Of a stretch of 64,000 nt of DNA, positions 20,901 through 31,688 are shown piece after piece. The stretch is from positions 4,568,481 to 4,632,480 of the forward strand of contig OY282383.1 of the NCBI GenBank assembly GCA_958295855.1, read 5' to 3'. Under the pieces are notes generated by a model. That model was not told the origin of the DNA, made no database searches, and saw only the letters and a program-made list of their open reading frames with translations. The DNA comes from an uncultured Poribacteria bacterium. Lineage in GTDB: Bacteria > Poribacteria > WGA-4E > WGA-3G. The position numbers were made by a program, and so were the translations under genes. The number at the start of each line of letters is the position of its first letter. Position 1 is the first letter of the stretch.

Positions 20901-21626
20901 TCTGGGTCTCGGCCACGGTGGATCCGGGTTACTATCACGCATGTTCCAATAAAATTGGTTAATCTTAGCATGAAAGTCCCCCTGACCGGGTGCAAATTTG
21001 TCTGCTGGAGTGCCGGCACCGTGTATGTAATTAGTATCAGCATCGGCAACATAGGCTTTGGTGTCCGCGGCCGAGCCATTGGCAAAACCAATCCCATCAC
21101 CGAAGCAGTCGTCACCCGCTTGCACGGTGTATTTGAAATAGACTATCGCGTTATTGGATTCGGCATCGGTTGCCGGTTTATCGTAGACTGCGTGTGGTTT
21201 GAGCATTCCATCGGACAACTCACCGTCGAAATTTAGCCTCAGGGCCGGATTGCCCACAACGGTCACAGCCATGTCAAATGTCACCTTAACCTTTATCTCA
21301 TCGCCCACCTTGAAGAATTTAACGGCTTGGCCCTCTCCTAAGGAGTCCTTGAGGGAGTACCCCGGCCGAACAAGAAGAGTACCGGTCTGCCCTCCTACTA
21401 GATCTGCCCTAGTTGCAGACTCGTCCCAATCTCCAAGTAAATTTTGGCGTGCATAGGCATAGAGGGATTTGCCAGACTGTGTGCCCTCAGGTATTATCTC
21501 AACTGTGGTTACCGTCGGTGCAACCGCCTGCACTGCCATCGGTGCTGCCAGGGTAGCAACGCCGGCAAGCAGCAGTAACACGAGAAACTTGGTCATGAAA
21601 GAATTTTTTAAAGTATTAGTATTCAT
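17916..21626 (-). CDS. Large secreted surface protein with lamin-tail-like repeats
   Basis: 1236 aa; signal peptide; ITEIMWGSD...QWIEIYNAGDAIELSNYQLKI, VIINEIGYN...FWIELRAK, ISEIMVVSDGGRYPQWIELRNSS...LNDWHLRI (LTD signatures); C-terminus FLPKRTDAGVVIKWTTQSELNNAGFNILRS...NKLTTTWGNLKAQD. Confidence 0.85.
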   Translation of the reverse strand: MNTNTLKNSFMTKFLVLLLLAGVATLAAPMAVQAVAPTVTTVEIIPEGTQSGKSLYAYARQNLLGDWDESATRADLVGGQTGTLLVRPGYSLKDSLGEGQAVKFFKVGDEIKVKVTFDMAVTVVGNPALRLNFDGELSDGMLKPHAVYDKPATDAESNNAIVYFKYTVQAGDDCFGDGIGFANGSAADTKAYVADADTNYIHGAGTPADKFAPGQGDFHAKINQFYWNMRDSNPDPPWPRPRGTAYIHDGLKYLIDTIKASVRITGLIKPDTHSTNDLRTAPMDFTTGDFAKTDANVDVTETEDVTGPFDVEFLFFNYGIGTKADGVLADTTQGFEAADIKITGPGVAANQAGWTVEGPTLIGLDHRDAEFPGKSNADIGLVKHSSGFKVYKATITPPVDYDGDVMITVPAGATMDIAGNPNLLSNTLNVSIISLAATLGVPTKGTRALPAVPVDAKGFVVLAHEGASISNTGLAKGFHPTAHLPNLENLLGPDTNGGTIELVDTRTPATKGPIITEIMWGSDLSQADPKFSQWIEIYNAGDAIELSNYQLKITPALSGTFSADDNAVDTVGNLGNGKWAVPGQGGRTVAVAATEETAGADVVPLISMRRKINIDNAKVEGGALKGVNNGTLSGSWEASTTPTLNIASNRIATPGAKPATQITAAQRTNITYGPVIINEIGYNTETPDNFWIELRAKSAANLKNWRLNVITAKGTEEPLVRFGNFDINLGAGKILLVVKKDPLTTPLARGKKFADSGGITAAADQEKHGLQTDAMFYEAGSEMIVENLPDSGDKLLLVLRSGNDKDRTPDKIADISGNLFEPDPALSTNIWPLKATPAGNGNAIAGNAAGFEKNKVYRRNKADKGFDTDNVWVVAGYTGLGYDRSAGNTAANGGTPGFPNDALKEKPGDLAGGAVTISEIMVVSDGGRYPQWIELRNSSATQGINLNDWHLRIENVGTDVDSRQNVTINLPNGYIIGPNQTLLIATRRGSAPQPLNSQRVMLLWTDSGGARQALEVDNSRFSMLSMKGFTLELFGKDVALTGTPTDTVTIGAELLTADKIGNPEQRISLIRYYDSRVATDNWVSAKGSEQLIQIPSDTYYGIADDIGTPGYYPGTALPVSLSSFLPKRTDAGVVIKWTTQSELNNAGFNILRSATKTGAFVVINPTMIRGAGTTGEKTTYSYTDKTAKPNIVYYYQLEDVSFDGHRQRLTGATRLRGHIGAANKLTTTWGNLKAQD

Positions 21627-22224
21627 CAGTTACCTCCTTAAATACTAATTGTTCGCTAGCTTAATCTGAAAATAGGAAAACCGTCGGATGCTGCCCACGG
21701 TTTTTCGGTATGTTAGAGAACATGGGCGAAGAGATTTTCCCTGAATTCGGTTTCGGAAACAAAACCGCCCGCAACGAACTCCTCGGTTTGAGACGAAGAG
21801 GGTGCGGGCGCGAAGATGCGCCGACCGTGGCGGTCGACAGAGATTGCTTGTGAAGTTTTATAGGGATTATACTTAACGTATGTGAATGCGGGGGGGGGTA
21901 AACCGACCTGTAAGCTCACATCATCCAAAACGTGTGAACACGCGAACCGCACCTTGCAAGTATACGACCCCCCAAGCCTCTTGGGGTGGCGCGTTTGTTG
22001 CAGGCACTTTTCTTTTACATTGAGGGTTTTATCAAACTTTTTATGGTTCATTGGCGTTCATACATTTTTGAGGGAAAAACTTACTGGTTGTGGTTCCACC
22101 TTGTAACATAGAATAACGTCAGACACGCGGGCGCGGTTACAGACTGACCGCTTAGATGCGCGTGAGTCTTTCTTTATCCTTGAATATTATACGACAAAAA
22201 GTTTAAAATGTCAAGACTTTTTTC

Positions 22225-22335
22225 GATTCTGAATGCACGGATTTACGCGGATGACGCGAAATGACGCGGATTTCTTTCGTCTGAATCGCGGATTTACGCG
22301 GATTACGCAGAATGACGCGGATTTTGGGGGTGTCG
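22225..22335. repeat. R1 dispersed repeat
   Basis: 'tttcgtctgaatcgcggatttacgcggattacgcagaatgacgcggattttggggg'. Confidence 0.8.
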
Positions 22336-22419
22336 TCGCGGGGCTGCATCTTTGGGAAGGGGAGGGGAGGTTCGGCTGAATGCACGGTGCTTAGGGCGCG
22401 GTTGACCCACAAGAAAACA

Positions 22420-22960
22420 GGGTAGGCACAAGGCCCACCCCTACAAGAAAAGAATTTAATGGCACTTTACCGAAAATGCTGAATAGAGAGGGCCCCAAAA
22501 TCCGCGTAAATCCGCGATTCAGACGAAAAAAAGCCGCGTTTATCTGCGTCATCCGCGATACTCCGCGATTCAGATGAAAGCACCGCGCTTAGGGGCGCGG
22601 CACAGCTGACCCACAAGAAAACAGGGTAGGCACAAGGCCTACCCCTACAAGAAAAGAAATTAATAGCAAGCTACCGAAAATGTTGAATGGAGAGGGCACC
22701 CCAAAATCCGCGTAAATCCGCGCTATCCGCGTAAATCCGCGATTCAGACGAAAAAAAACCGCGGCACAGCTCACCCCAAGAAAACAGGGTAGGCACAAGG
22801 CCTACCCCTACAAGAACAAAGGGTAGGCACAAGGCCTACCCCTACAAAAGAAATTAATAGCCAGTTACCGAAGATGCTGAACCGCGAGGCACCCCAAACT
22901 CCGCGTCATTCCGTGCAATCCGCGTGCGTAAATCCGCGATTCAGATGAAAGCAAACACGC
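22420..22960. repeat. Composite array of R1 (inverted) and R2 repeats
   Basis: Alternating 'ggtaggcacaaggcctacccctacaa' and 'aaatccgcgtaaatccgcgattcagac(g)aaa'. Confidence 0.85.
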
Positions 22961-23146
22961 CGCAAGTACGCCGCAAATCTCGGGCGGGGAGACACCGCCC
23001 CTACGCGCAGGATAAAAAAAACTTGCATATTTTTACGTTTTTGCTATAATATAATTTCAAAATACCAAATTAACCGTGATTGGTGTTGTTTTTCAGTAGA
23101 GATTTTTCATGCAACCACACACAAAAAACGAAAGGAGAATCCGGTC

Positions 23147-24022
23147 ATGCAAGCATTTGAGTACATTGCCGCGAGAACGGTACCGGAAGCCGTTGCCTTG
23201 CTTGACGAAAAGGGAGAAAAGGCACGTATCTTAGCAGGCGGTACTGACCTCATCGTTCAGGTGAGGGAGGCACGGCGAGATGTTGACTGGATGATTGACA
23301 TCAAAGCTATCCCCGAGGTGAATGTATTAGCCTATGATGCCGAAGCCGGGCTAACGCTGGGCGCAGCAGTACCCTGTTATCAGATTTATGCAGAAGCAGA
23401 CATCTGCGATGCGTATCCGGGGATCATCGATGCCACCAAAATTATCGGTGGCACGGCAATTCAGGGACGCGCCGGTGTCGGCGGTAACCTGTGTAACGCC
23501 TCCCCTGCTGCGGATTGTATACCGCCCCTGATTGTGCTAAACGCCACCTGCGTCATTGCTGGCCCGAACGGCGAACGCGACATCCCTGTTGAAGCGTTCT
23601 GTACCTCCCCCGGGCAGACAGCACTCGAAAAGGGGGAAATGTTAGTCGCGCTGAAGATACCGGCACCACAAAACAATTCGAGCTCTTTTTATCTCCGGTT
23701 TATTCCGCGCAATGAGATGGATATCGCCGTTGTGGGTGCCGGGGCATCTGTGACGCTTGACGATGCGAAACAGACGATTGTTTCTGCCCGCATTGCCCTG
23801 GCTGCTGTTGCGCCGACACCACTCTTCGCAGAGGAAGCCAGCGCGTTGCTCGCCGGCCGCGAGCTCTCTGACGAAGCCATTGACGCGGCTGCCCAAGCTG
23901 CCCAAGCCATCGCGCGCCCCATCAGCGACATGCGGGGCACCGCCGAACAGCGAACACACCTCGTTGGCGTGCTCACCCGGCGCGCATTAAACGGCGCAAT
24001 TCAGAGAGTATTAGATGCCTGA
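23147..24022 (+). CDS. Molybdenum hydroxylase FAD-binding (medium) subunit
   Basis: MQAFEYIAARTVPEAVALL...ILAGGTDLIVQVREA...GGTAIQGRAGVGGNLCNASPAADCIPPLIVLNA. Confidence 0.92.
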   Translation: MQAFEYIAARTVPEAVALLDEKGEKARILAGGTDLIVQVREARRDVDWMIDIKAIPEVNVLAYDAEAGLTLGAAVPCYQIYAEADICDAYPGIIDATKIIGGTAIQGRAGVGGNLCNASPAADCIPPLIVLNATCVIAGPNGERDIPVEAFCTSPGQTALEKGEMLVALKIPAPQNNSSSFYLRFIPRNEMDIAVVGAGASVTLDDAKQTIVSARIALAAVAPTPLFAEEASALLAGRELSDEAIDAAAQAAQAIARPISDMRGTAEQRTHLVGVLTRRALNGAIQRVLDA

Positions 24023-24083
24023 TACCTTAACCTTCTTTCGCTCCATCGGAGTGATATGTCTATAGAAAAAAGGAACCCACACT

Positions 24084-24557
24084 ATGGCGATAAAATCGCA
24101 TGTTCAAACGACAATTAATGGCGAAACCGTGGAATTCCTCTGCGAATCCAGACAAAGCCTATTGGAAGTCCTCAGAGATGAACTCCACCTCACGGGTGCC
24201 AAAGAGGGATGCAACAACGGGAATTGTGGGGCTTGCAGTGTCATACTAGATGGCAGGCTCGTCAATTCATGCCTCGTTCTCGGTGTAGAGACAGAAGGCA
24301 AATCTGTCGAAACTATCGAAGGGCTTGCGGCTCCTGACAAACTGCATCCTATCCAAGATGCGTTTTTAGAAAACGCCGCGCTCCAATGCGGAATCTGCAC
24401 ACCCGGCTTTATCATGAGTACTAAGGCACTGCTGGATAGCAACCCGAATCCAACTGAACACGAAATTCGGTACTGGTTAGCGGGGAACCTGTGTCGCTGT
24501 ACCGGCTACGATAAAATCGTCAGAGCGGTGCAGGATGCCGCCAAAGCTTCTGCTTAA
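24084..24557 (+). CDS. Molybdenum hydroxylase [2Fe-2S] small subunit
   Basis: TGAKEGCNNGNCGACSVILDGRLVNSC...QCGICTPGFIMSTKALL...NLCRCTGYDKIVRAV. Confidence 0.95.
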   Translation: MAIKSHVQTTINGETVEFLCESRQSLLEVLRDELHLTGAKEGCNNGNCGACSVILDGRLVNSCLVLGVETEGKSVETIEGLAAPDKLHPIQDAFLENAALQCGICTPGFIMSTKALLDSNPNPTEHEIRYWLAGNLCRCTGYDKIVRAVQDAAKASA

Positions 24558-24710
24558 CCGCTGCGCTTCTTGTACGCGTGGTTTCTAACCGCGCAAAGGC
24601 ACATCATAGCCAACGGCAAAACCGGTTACGCCGAGGAGTGTTTGTTTGCTAAACCTTCTTGACCGGACGCTTGGCGAATTGTTTAAAAATGAATCGGAGG
24701 CATAAACGTC

Positions 24711-26966
24711 ATGTCTGAAAAAAAAGAATATAAAGTCATCGGCACCCGGCCCATCCGCCATGACGGTGTCGACAAAGTCACTGGCCGCGCGCTTTACGGG
24801 GCAGATTTTCAAATCGCAGGGCTCCTGCACGGCAGAGTCCTCCGGAGCCCACACGCCCACGCGCGAATTGTATCTATTGACACCAGCCGTGCCGAAGCCT
24901 ACCCCGGCGTTAAAGGCATTGTCACCGCACAAGACTTGCCTGACCCGGCGGACAAAGTCGCAGACCTGGGCGAAGGCGCAGTCAATCTCAAATACCTCTG
25001 TGATAACATCTTAGCGCGCGATAAGGTGTTGTACAAGGGGCACGCCGTTGCCGCTGTCGCTGCGACGAGCCCACACATCGCGGAAGAAGCTTGCACGCTC
25101 ATTGATGTGGCATACGAGGTGCTCCCACCTGTCTTAGAGGTGCGCCAAGCAATGGAGCCGGATGCACCGCTCCTGCACGAAAACCTAAAAACCACCTCAC
25201 TGGGGGAAACAGCTGACGAACCGAGCAACGTTGCAAGCCATCTCCAATACAAAAAGGGCGCTCCTGAGAAAGGGTTCGCCGAGGCGGATGTCGTTATTGA
25301 ACGGGAGTTCGTTACAGGCACCGTCCATCAAGGCTATATTGAACCGCACAACGCCACGGCACTTTACAACCCCGATGGCCATTTGACGATTTGGTGTAGC
25401 ACACAAGGGGCGTTTACTGTCCGTGAACAGGTCGCCGAAATTCTCCAGTACCCCATTTCCAAAATTAAGGTTGTCCCCATGGAAATTGGTGGCGGTTTCG
25501 GCGGCAAGATTAGCGTCTACATTAAACCTGTCGCCGCGCTGCTCGCCATGAAAACAGGTAAACCGGTTAAGGTGCTGATGAACCGTACCGACGTATTTGA
25601 AGGCACGGGCCCGACACCCGCGTCCTACATTCGCGTCAAAATGGGTGCTACCAAAGCAGGAAAGGTGACAGCTGCCGAGGCGTATCTCGCTTTTGAAGCA
25701 GGGGCGTACCCCGGCTCTCCTGTTGGCCCCGGCGCAATGTGCATCTTTGCACCTTACAATATTGAGAACGTCCTCATTGACGGCTACGATGTCGTTGTGA
25801 ATAAACCGAAAACCGCCCCTTACCGCGCCCCCGGGGCGACGAACGCCGCTTTCGGTTCCGAGACAATTCTCGACGAGCTCGCGGAAAGGTTAGAAATCGA
25901 CCCGCTTGAAATCCGGTTGATGAATGGGGCCAAAGAGGGTGACCGGCGCGCGGACGGGCCGATTTACCCCCGCATCGGCTATATTGAAACGGTTGAAGCG
26001 GCAAAACAGCATCCGCACTATGCAGCACCGAATGGGAAGAAACATCACGGCCGCGGCGTCGCTTCCGGGTTCTGGTTTAATATCGGCTTGGAGTCCAGCG
26101 TGACGATTAACGTCAACGTCGATGGCACAATTAACCTCGTTGAAGGCTCCACAGACATCGGCGGCACACGCGCTTCCATCGCGATGCAAGCGGCGGAAGT
26201 ACTCGGTATCCCTGCCGAATCGGTTAACCCAAGCGTTGTTGATACGAATTCTGTCGGTTACACTGCCGTGACTGGCGGTAGCCGCACAACGTACGCGACC
26301 GGCTACGCCGCCTATGAAGCCGCACAAGATGTCAAGCGGCAGATGATTGCTCGCGCCGCCAAACTCTGGGAAGTTGACGAAGCTAATGTGCAGTTTGCAG
26401 ATGGCGAATTTTCATGCATTAACGGGAAAGAGGAGCAGATTAGTTTCCGCGACCTGTGCGCACGGCTCGGCGAAACCGGCGGGCCGGTTGTCGGCAGCGG
26501 CACAGTGAATCCCGGTGGTGCTGGCGGCGCATTCGCAACCCACGTGGTGGATGTGGAAGTGGACGAAGAGACCGGCAAGGTTGAAATTCTACGCTACACC
26601 GCAACGCAGGATGCAGGAAAAGCCATCCATCCGAGTTATGTTGAAGGGCAGATCCAAGGTGGTGTTGTCCAAGGTATCGGTTGGGCATTGAATGAAGAAT
26701 ACATCTACGATGCTGAAGGCACGATGACCAATGCCAGTTTCCTCGATTACCGAATGCCAACCTGCTTGGATTTACCGATGATAGACACTGTTATCGTTGA
26801 GGTTCCGAATCCGGGGCATCCCTATGGTGTGCGCGGTGTCGGCGAAGTGCCGATTATTCCGCCACCGGCTGCCATCGCCAACGCCATCTATGATGCAGTC
26901 GGCATTCGGATGACAGAACTCCCGATGTCTCCCGAGCGGCTTCTGAAAGCGATAGGCACAATCTAA
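24711..26966 (+). CDS. Molybdenum hydroxylase molybdopterin-binding large subunit
   Basis: GTRPIRHDGVDKVTGRALYGADF...GGGFGGKISVYIKPVAALLA...APYRAPGATNAAFGSE...GVGEVPIIPPPAAIANAI; lacks the AYRCSFR signature of aerobic CO dehydrogenase. Confidence 0.93.
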   Translation: MSEKKEYKVIGTRPIRHDGVDKVTGRALYGADFQIAGLLHGRVLRSPHAHARIVSIDTSRAEAYPGVKGIVTAQDLPDPADKVADLGEGAVNLKYLCDNILARDKVLYKGHAVAAVAATSPHIAEEACTLIDVAYEVLPPVLEVRQAMEPDAPLLHENLKTTSLGETADEPSNVASHLQYKKGAPEKGFAEADVVIEREFVTGTVHQGYIEPHNATALYNPDGHLTIWCSTQGAFTVREQVAEILQYPISKIKVVPMEIGGGFGGKISVYIKPVAALLAMKTGKPVKVLMNRTDVFEGTGPTPASYIRVKMGATKAGKVTAAEAYLAFEAGAYPGSPVGPGAMCIFAPYNIENVLIDGYDVVVNKPKTAPYRAPGATNAAFGSETILDELAERLEIDPLEIRLMNGAKEGDRRADGPIYPRIGYIETVEAAKQHPHYAAPNGKKHHGRGVASGFWFNIGLESSVTINVNVDGTINLVEGSTDIGGTRASIAMQAAEVLGIPAESVNPSVVDTNSVGYTAVTGGSRTTYATGYAAYEAAQDVKRQMIARAAKLWEVDEANVQFADGEFSCINGKEEQISFRDLCARLGETGGPVVGSGTVNPGGAGGAFATHVVDVEVDEETGKVEILRYTATQDAGKAIHPSYVEGQIQGGVVQGIGWALNEEYIYDAEGTMTNASFLDYRMPTCLDLPMIDTVIVEVPNPGHPYGVRGVGEVPIIPPPAAIANAIYDAVGIRMTELPMSPERLLKAIGTI

Positions 26967-27057
26967 GTGGTAGGAGCCATCTCCGAATCGCGATATCTGT
27001 AAGGGCGGATGTCTGTATCCGCCCACTGCGAAATTTCTCCGCAAGGAACGTTAAAAA

Positions 27058-27360
27058 ATGCCACATGTAGCCATTCCATCCCTCCTACGTAACCTCACAG
27101 ACGGCGAAGAGAGTGTCACACTCCCCGGTACCACTATCCGCGAAGTGATTGATAATTTAGAGCACCGCTACCCGGGCATGAAAGCCCGGTTGTGTGAGGC
27201 AGATCGTATTAAGCCCGGCATTGCCGTGTATGTCAACGGCATTCTCACCCGAGGTGCCATCCGCGAACGGATTGCGGAAGACGCAGAGATCCATTTCCTC
27301 CCTGCCATAGGCGGTGGTATGTCAGAACCTCTACCACATCAGGATTCTGAATTAACTTGA
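27058..27360 (+). CDS. MoaD/ThiS-like ubiquitin-fold sulfur carrier
   Basis: 100 aa; PSLLRNLTDGEESVTLPGTTIREVIDNLEHRYPGMK...INVY-like VYVNG...EIHFLPAIGGGMS; the GG is internal, not terminal. Confidence 0.7.
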   Translation: MPHVAIPSLLRNLTDGEESVTLPGTTIREVIDNLEHRYPGMKARLCEADRIKPGIAVYVNGILTRGAIRERIAEDAEIHFLPAIGGGMSEPLPHQDSELT

Positions 27361-27555
27361 TACACATCATCATCTGCGCTATTCGGTCGAATGGATAAAT
27401 CTGTTGCAGTCGCGTGCGATTTCCCCAAAAGCCGCGACAAACGTTCGCAATTGTGCTAAATTTAGGTAATAACCCCGAAAATTCGTAAAAAAGTAAGAAA
27501 TTCGTAAAAAAAGTGCAATTTTTCGGTAAATTATGCATTTTTTTTCAATTTTAAT

Positions 27556-27584
27556 TTGACAAACCCCTTTTTAGCGTGTATAAT
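27556..27584 (+). promoter_or_regulatory. 16S rRNA sigma70 promoter
   Basis: TTGACA (27556-27561), 17-nt spacer, TATAAT (27579-27584). Confidence 0.85.
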
Positions 27585-27615
27585 TAACATTACCTTTTGA
27601 CAAGAAAGGTGAAGT

Positions 27616-27627
27616 TGTTCTTTGAAA
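27616..27627 (+). promoter_or_regulatory. boxA-like antitermination element of 16S leader
   Basis: TGTTCTTTGAAA, close to bacterial boxA TGCTCTTTAACA. Confidence 0.6.
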
Positions 27628-27702
27628 GTTAAATAGTGAACGTGACGTGCCGATTTACAGCTTGTGAGTGCACTTCGATTCGTTGAAGATGTACTTCAAT
27701 AC

Positions 27703-29263
<1,561 letters not shown>

Positions 29264-29453
29264 CATTAACAGATGTATTCTCACACAGTATATCTGTTCA
29301 GACGCTCTTTACCTTACAAGGCGCACACTGAAACTATTTAACTTTCATGAACATCTTTCTAAAGGGAATGCCAACAGTTTATTTTCCAAATTGCTCTTAT
29401 ATTCTCATCCGAATTTTCCTCGGTGCTGTGTTCACAAAAGGAGAATTTTAAAC

Positions 29454-30230
29454 ATGTGGCAAACCTTGCTATCTAGCAAAGGCTTTCTGGCGGGACTCAT
29501 CATCTGCATCCTGCTTATCGCGGGCAGTCTTGTCTATCAAGAAAGCGTCAACCGCGACATCCGAGAAGACGAGGCGCGAACCCGGCGGTTTCTGCAGCAG
29601 CTAGAAAATAAAAAAGAGACTCGCACCGCACAAGATGCAGGCGGTTTGACAGACTCCGAGACACTTGAACCCGCAGAAATGCTTGTTGCATCCGATGACG
29701 CTCAAACGATGCCTGAAGAGACAGAGGCGTTACCTAGTGACGGTGCCGCGCGCATTGATACGGCGGATGTGTTCTTTTTTAGCGATACCGCCGAGGAAGA
29801 GCCCACCGAGGTGCCTGTCTCGCCTTATGGCTTCGGTCCCTATCCTGAAGTGCCGGTAGGATTTCCAAGCAGTCCGTTTCCAGCCCCCTCTGCAAACCAT
29901 GAATTGATGAGACGCGTTTGGATAAAACTTCTCTCTCAGGGTATCAACGTTGTAGGTACAAATATGGAGGACGGTTTGGTATACCCAGTCATCAAAGGGA
30001 CGGCCTATGTTAAATGGAAGTCGTATTGGCGGCCGACCGGGAAAGTCACATATATCAGCAACGTTATAGCGCATCCCGAAGATGGCGCCCGCCTGAATGC
30101 CATCAGATTTGAAAAGGGAAAATCCCTTACCAAGGCGGATGTGCCTCCCGACATAAAACTCGTCTCTTTTGAAGAAGCGGCTATAAATCCCTATACATTT
30201 CTCAATTTACCACAAGGAGGTAAACAATGA
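29454..30230 (+). CDS. rRNA-locus membrane paralog 1 (family A)
   Basis: ATG 29454 with AAAGGAGAA site; MWQTLLSSKGFLAGLIICILLIAGSLVYQESVNRDIREDEARTRRFLQQLE...VSPYGFGPYPEVP...INPYTFLNL. Confidence 0.8.
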   Translation: MWQTLLSSKGFLAGLIICILLIAGSLVYQESVNRDIREDEARTRRFLQQLENKKETRTAQDAGGLTDSETLEPAEMLVASDDAQTMPEETEALPSDGAARIDTADVFFFSDTAEEEPTEVPVSPYGFGPYPEVPVGFPSSPFPAPSANHELMRRVWIKLLSQGINVVGTNMEDGLVYPVIKGTAYVKWKSYWRPTGKVTYISNVIAHPEDGARLNAIRFEKGKSLTKADVPPDIKLVSFEEAAINPYTFLNLPQGGKQ

Positions 30231-31600
30231 AAAGAATATTGTCCTATCTTTTAAAGGAAAATCGTATGTTAACGAAAAAAAACATTCTTGTAGCAGGGGG
30301 TTTCTGCCTCCTCATAGGGGCTGTTTTCCTTTATCTACACAACCCACTCGAAAAATCAGCGAAGCCACACCTTAAAAAGCTTTACGCCCTTTCTGGTGAA
30401 CTGACCCCAGCACAAAAGCAAGAATATATTGAGACAATGGCTGCCATTCAAACCATTCATAATCAAACGCCACTCCCAACTGAGGAAGCCCAACGGGTGT
30501 TGCAACACTCCTATGCGCTCAGCAGGTCAAATCCTGAACTTCTTAAATTAGGCGATATGATAGAGGCTAAGACGCACGGGCATACCCACGAGCACAGTTT
30601 AACCGAACAAGAAAGGATACAGAAAAGGCTTGATGCAATTGACGCAAACATTGCACACTTTGAGAAACATGTGGCAGACGGGGATGTCTCACCCGAAAAT
30701 GCAGCGAACTTTCTTAACTTTCTCAGAACGATACGCAGGAATACTGCGAATCCTGTTCTGACAGAATTGGAATACGCCCAACAGCTTATGGAAGTCCGAA
30801 AGACAGACCCGGAAGTTATAGGGCTTAGGACGAACCTTCTTACCCGCGAGATTACAAATATCTATCCGAATATGATTACGATTCGGAAACGGAGAGAACA
30901 TCATCCTGATGGAACCGTCCGAGAAGTCTCTACAGGACACTTTTTCCATTTTACAGACCCGAAAATCCAGCGAGATGTTGAAGCCTATTTGGACAAACTG
31001 AGCAAACTGCCGCCCGGTGCCCCGTCACCCCCACAGCCAGAACATGATGGACTTCGATTTCAGGTGGTTTACAAAGATAGCTACCCCTTTGCAACAACAG
31101 CACAAGAAGGAACTAAATCACTGCAACCGAGCACTAAAGAACAAGAGGAAACACGTTTTGACAATCCTACACCGACAACAATCGTACATGATGCACCTCC
31201 TGAACCGAGCACGCCTGCCATGGAGGATGCTGATGGAGACGCTCGCTACACGGATGCAGAAGTGTTTAGACGTGCAATTGAATCACTTGAAAATCCTGAA
31301 TTAGAGGCGGAACTTTGGAATTTTTTAGAGTCGCTCACTGAAGACTCGCCTACAGAGGCAAACACGGATTTAGAATCGTATTTTGAAGATGTGTTCATTC
31401 CTGACACACAACTTGACGACAACGGGTCCAAGGATTTCTTAAGCAATCCAATACCAAAACCAAAGGACTTTACGCCAGAACGTTTTGAAAATGCCTTACG
31501 GACTTTGGAAGAGAAAGGCATGCGCAGCCTTGAAAAAACAGACCCCGACATGGCAAAGTACCTTAAACAACTTATTGATTTAGAACCCACAAATCGCTAA
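30227..31600 (+). CDS. Membrane-anchored hypothetical protein
   Basis: 457 aa, N-terminal TM (ILVAGGFCLLIGAVFLYLH), overlaps preceding stop by 4 nt; acidic C-terminal half. Confidence 0.7.
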   Translation: MKRILSYLLKENRMLTKKNILVAGGFCLLIGAVFLYLHNPLEKSAKPHLKKLYALSGELTPAQKQEYIETMAAIQTIHNQTPLPTEEAQRVLQHSYALSRSNPELLKLGDMIEAKTHGHTHEHSLTEQERIQKRLDAIDANIAHFEKHVADGDVSPENAANFLNFLRTIRRNTANPVLTELEYAQQLMEVRKTDPEVIGLRTNLLTREITNIYPNMITIRKRREHHPDGTVREVSTGHFFHFTDPKIQRDVEAYLDKLSKLPPGAPSPPQPEHDGLRFQVVYKDSYPFATTAQEGTKSLQPSTKEQEETRFDNPTPTTIVHDAPPEPSTPAMEDADGDARYTDAEVFRRAIESLENPELEAELWNFLESLTEDSPTEANTDLESYFEDVFIPDTQLDDNGSKDFLSNPIPKPKDFTPERFENALRTLEEKGMRSLEKTDPDMAKYLKQLIDLEPTNR

Positions 31601-31688
31601 TCCGTTAAAAGTATGCTTGGGCTACAATTAAAAGTATGCTTGGGCTACAATCTGATTCTCTTGGTGGTGTCCTAACCAAAGGAGTATC

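Noticed and set aside
24711-26966. Aerobic CO dehydrogenase large subunit
   Set aside because: Lacks the AYRCSFR active-site loop; APYRAPGA is closer to other xanthine-dehydrogenase-family enzymes.
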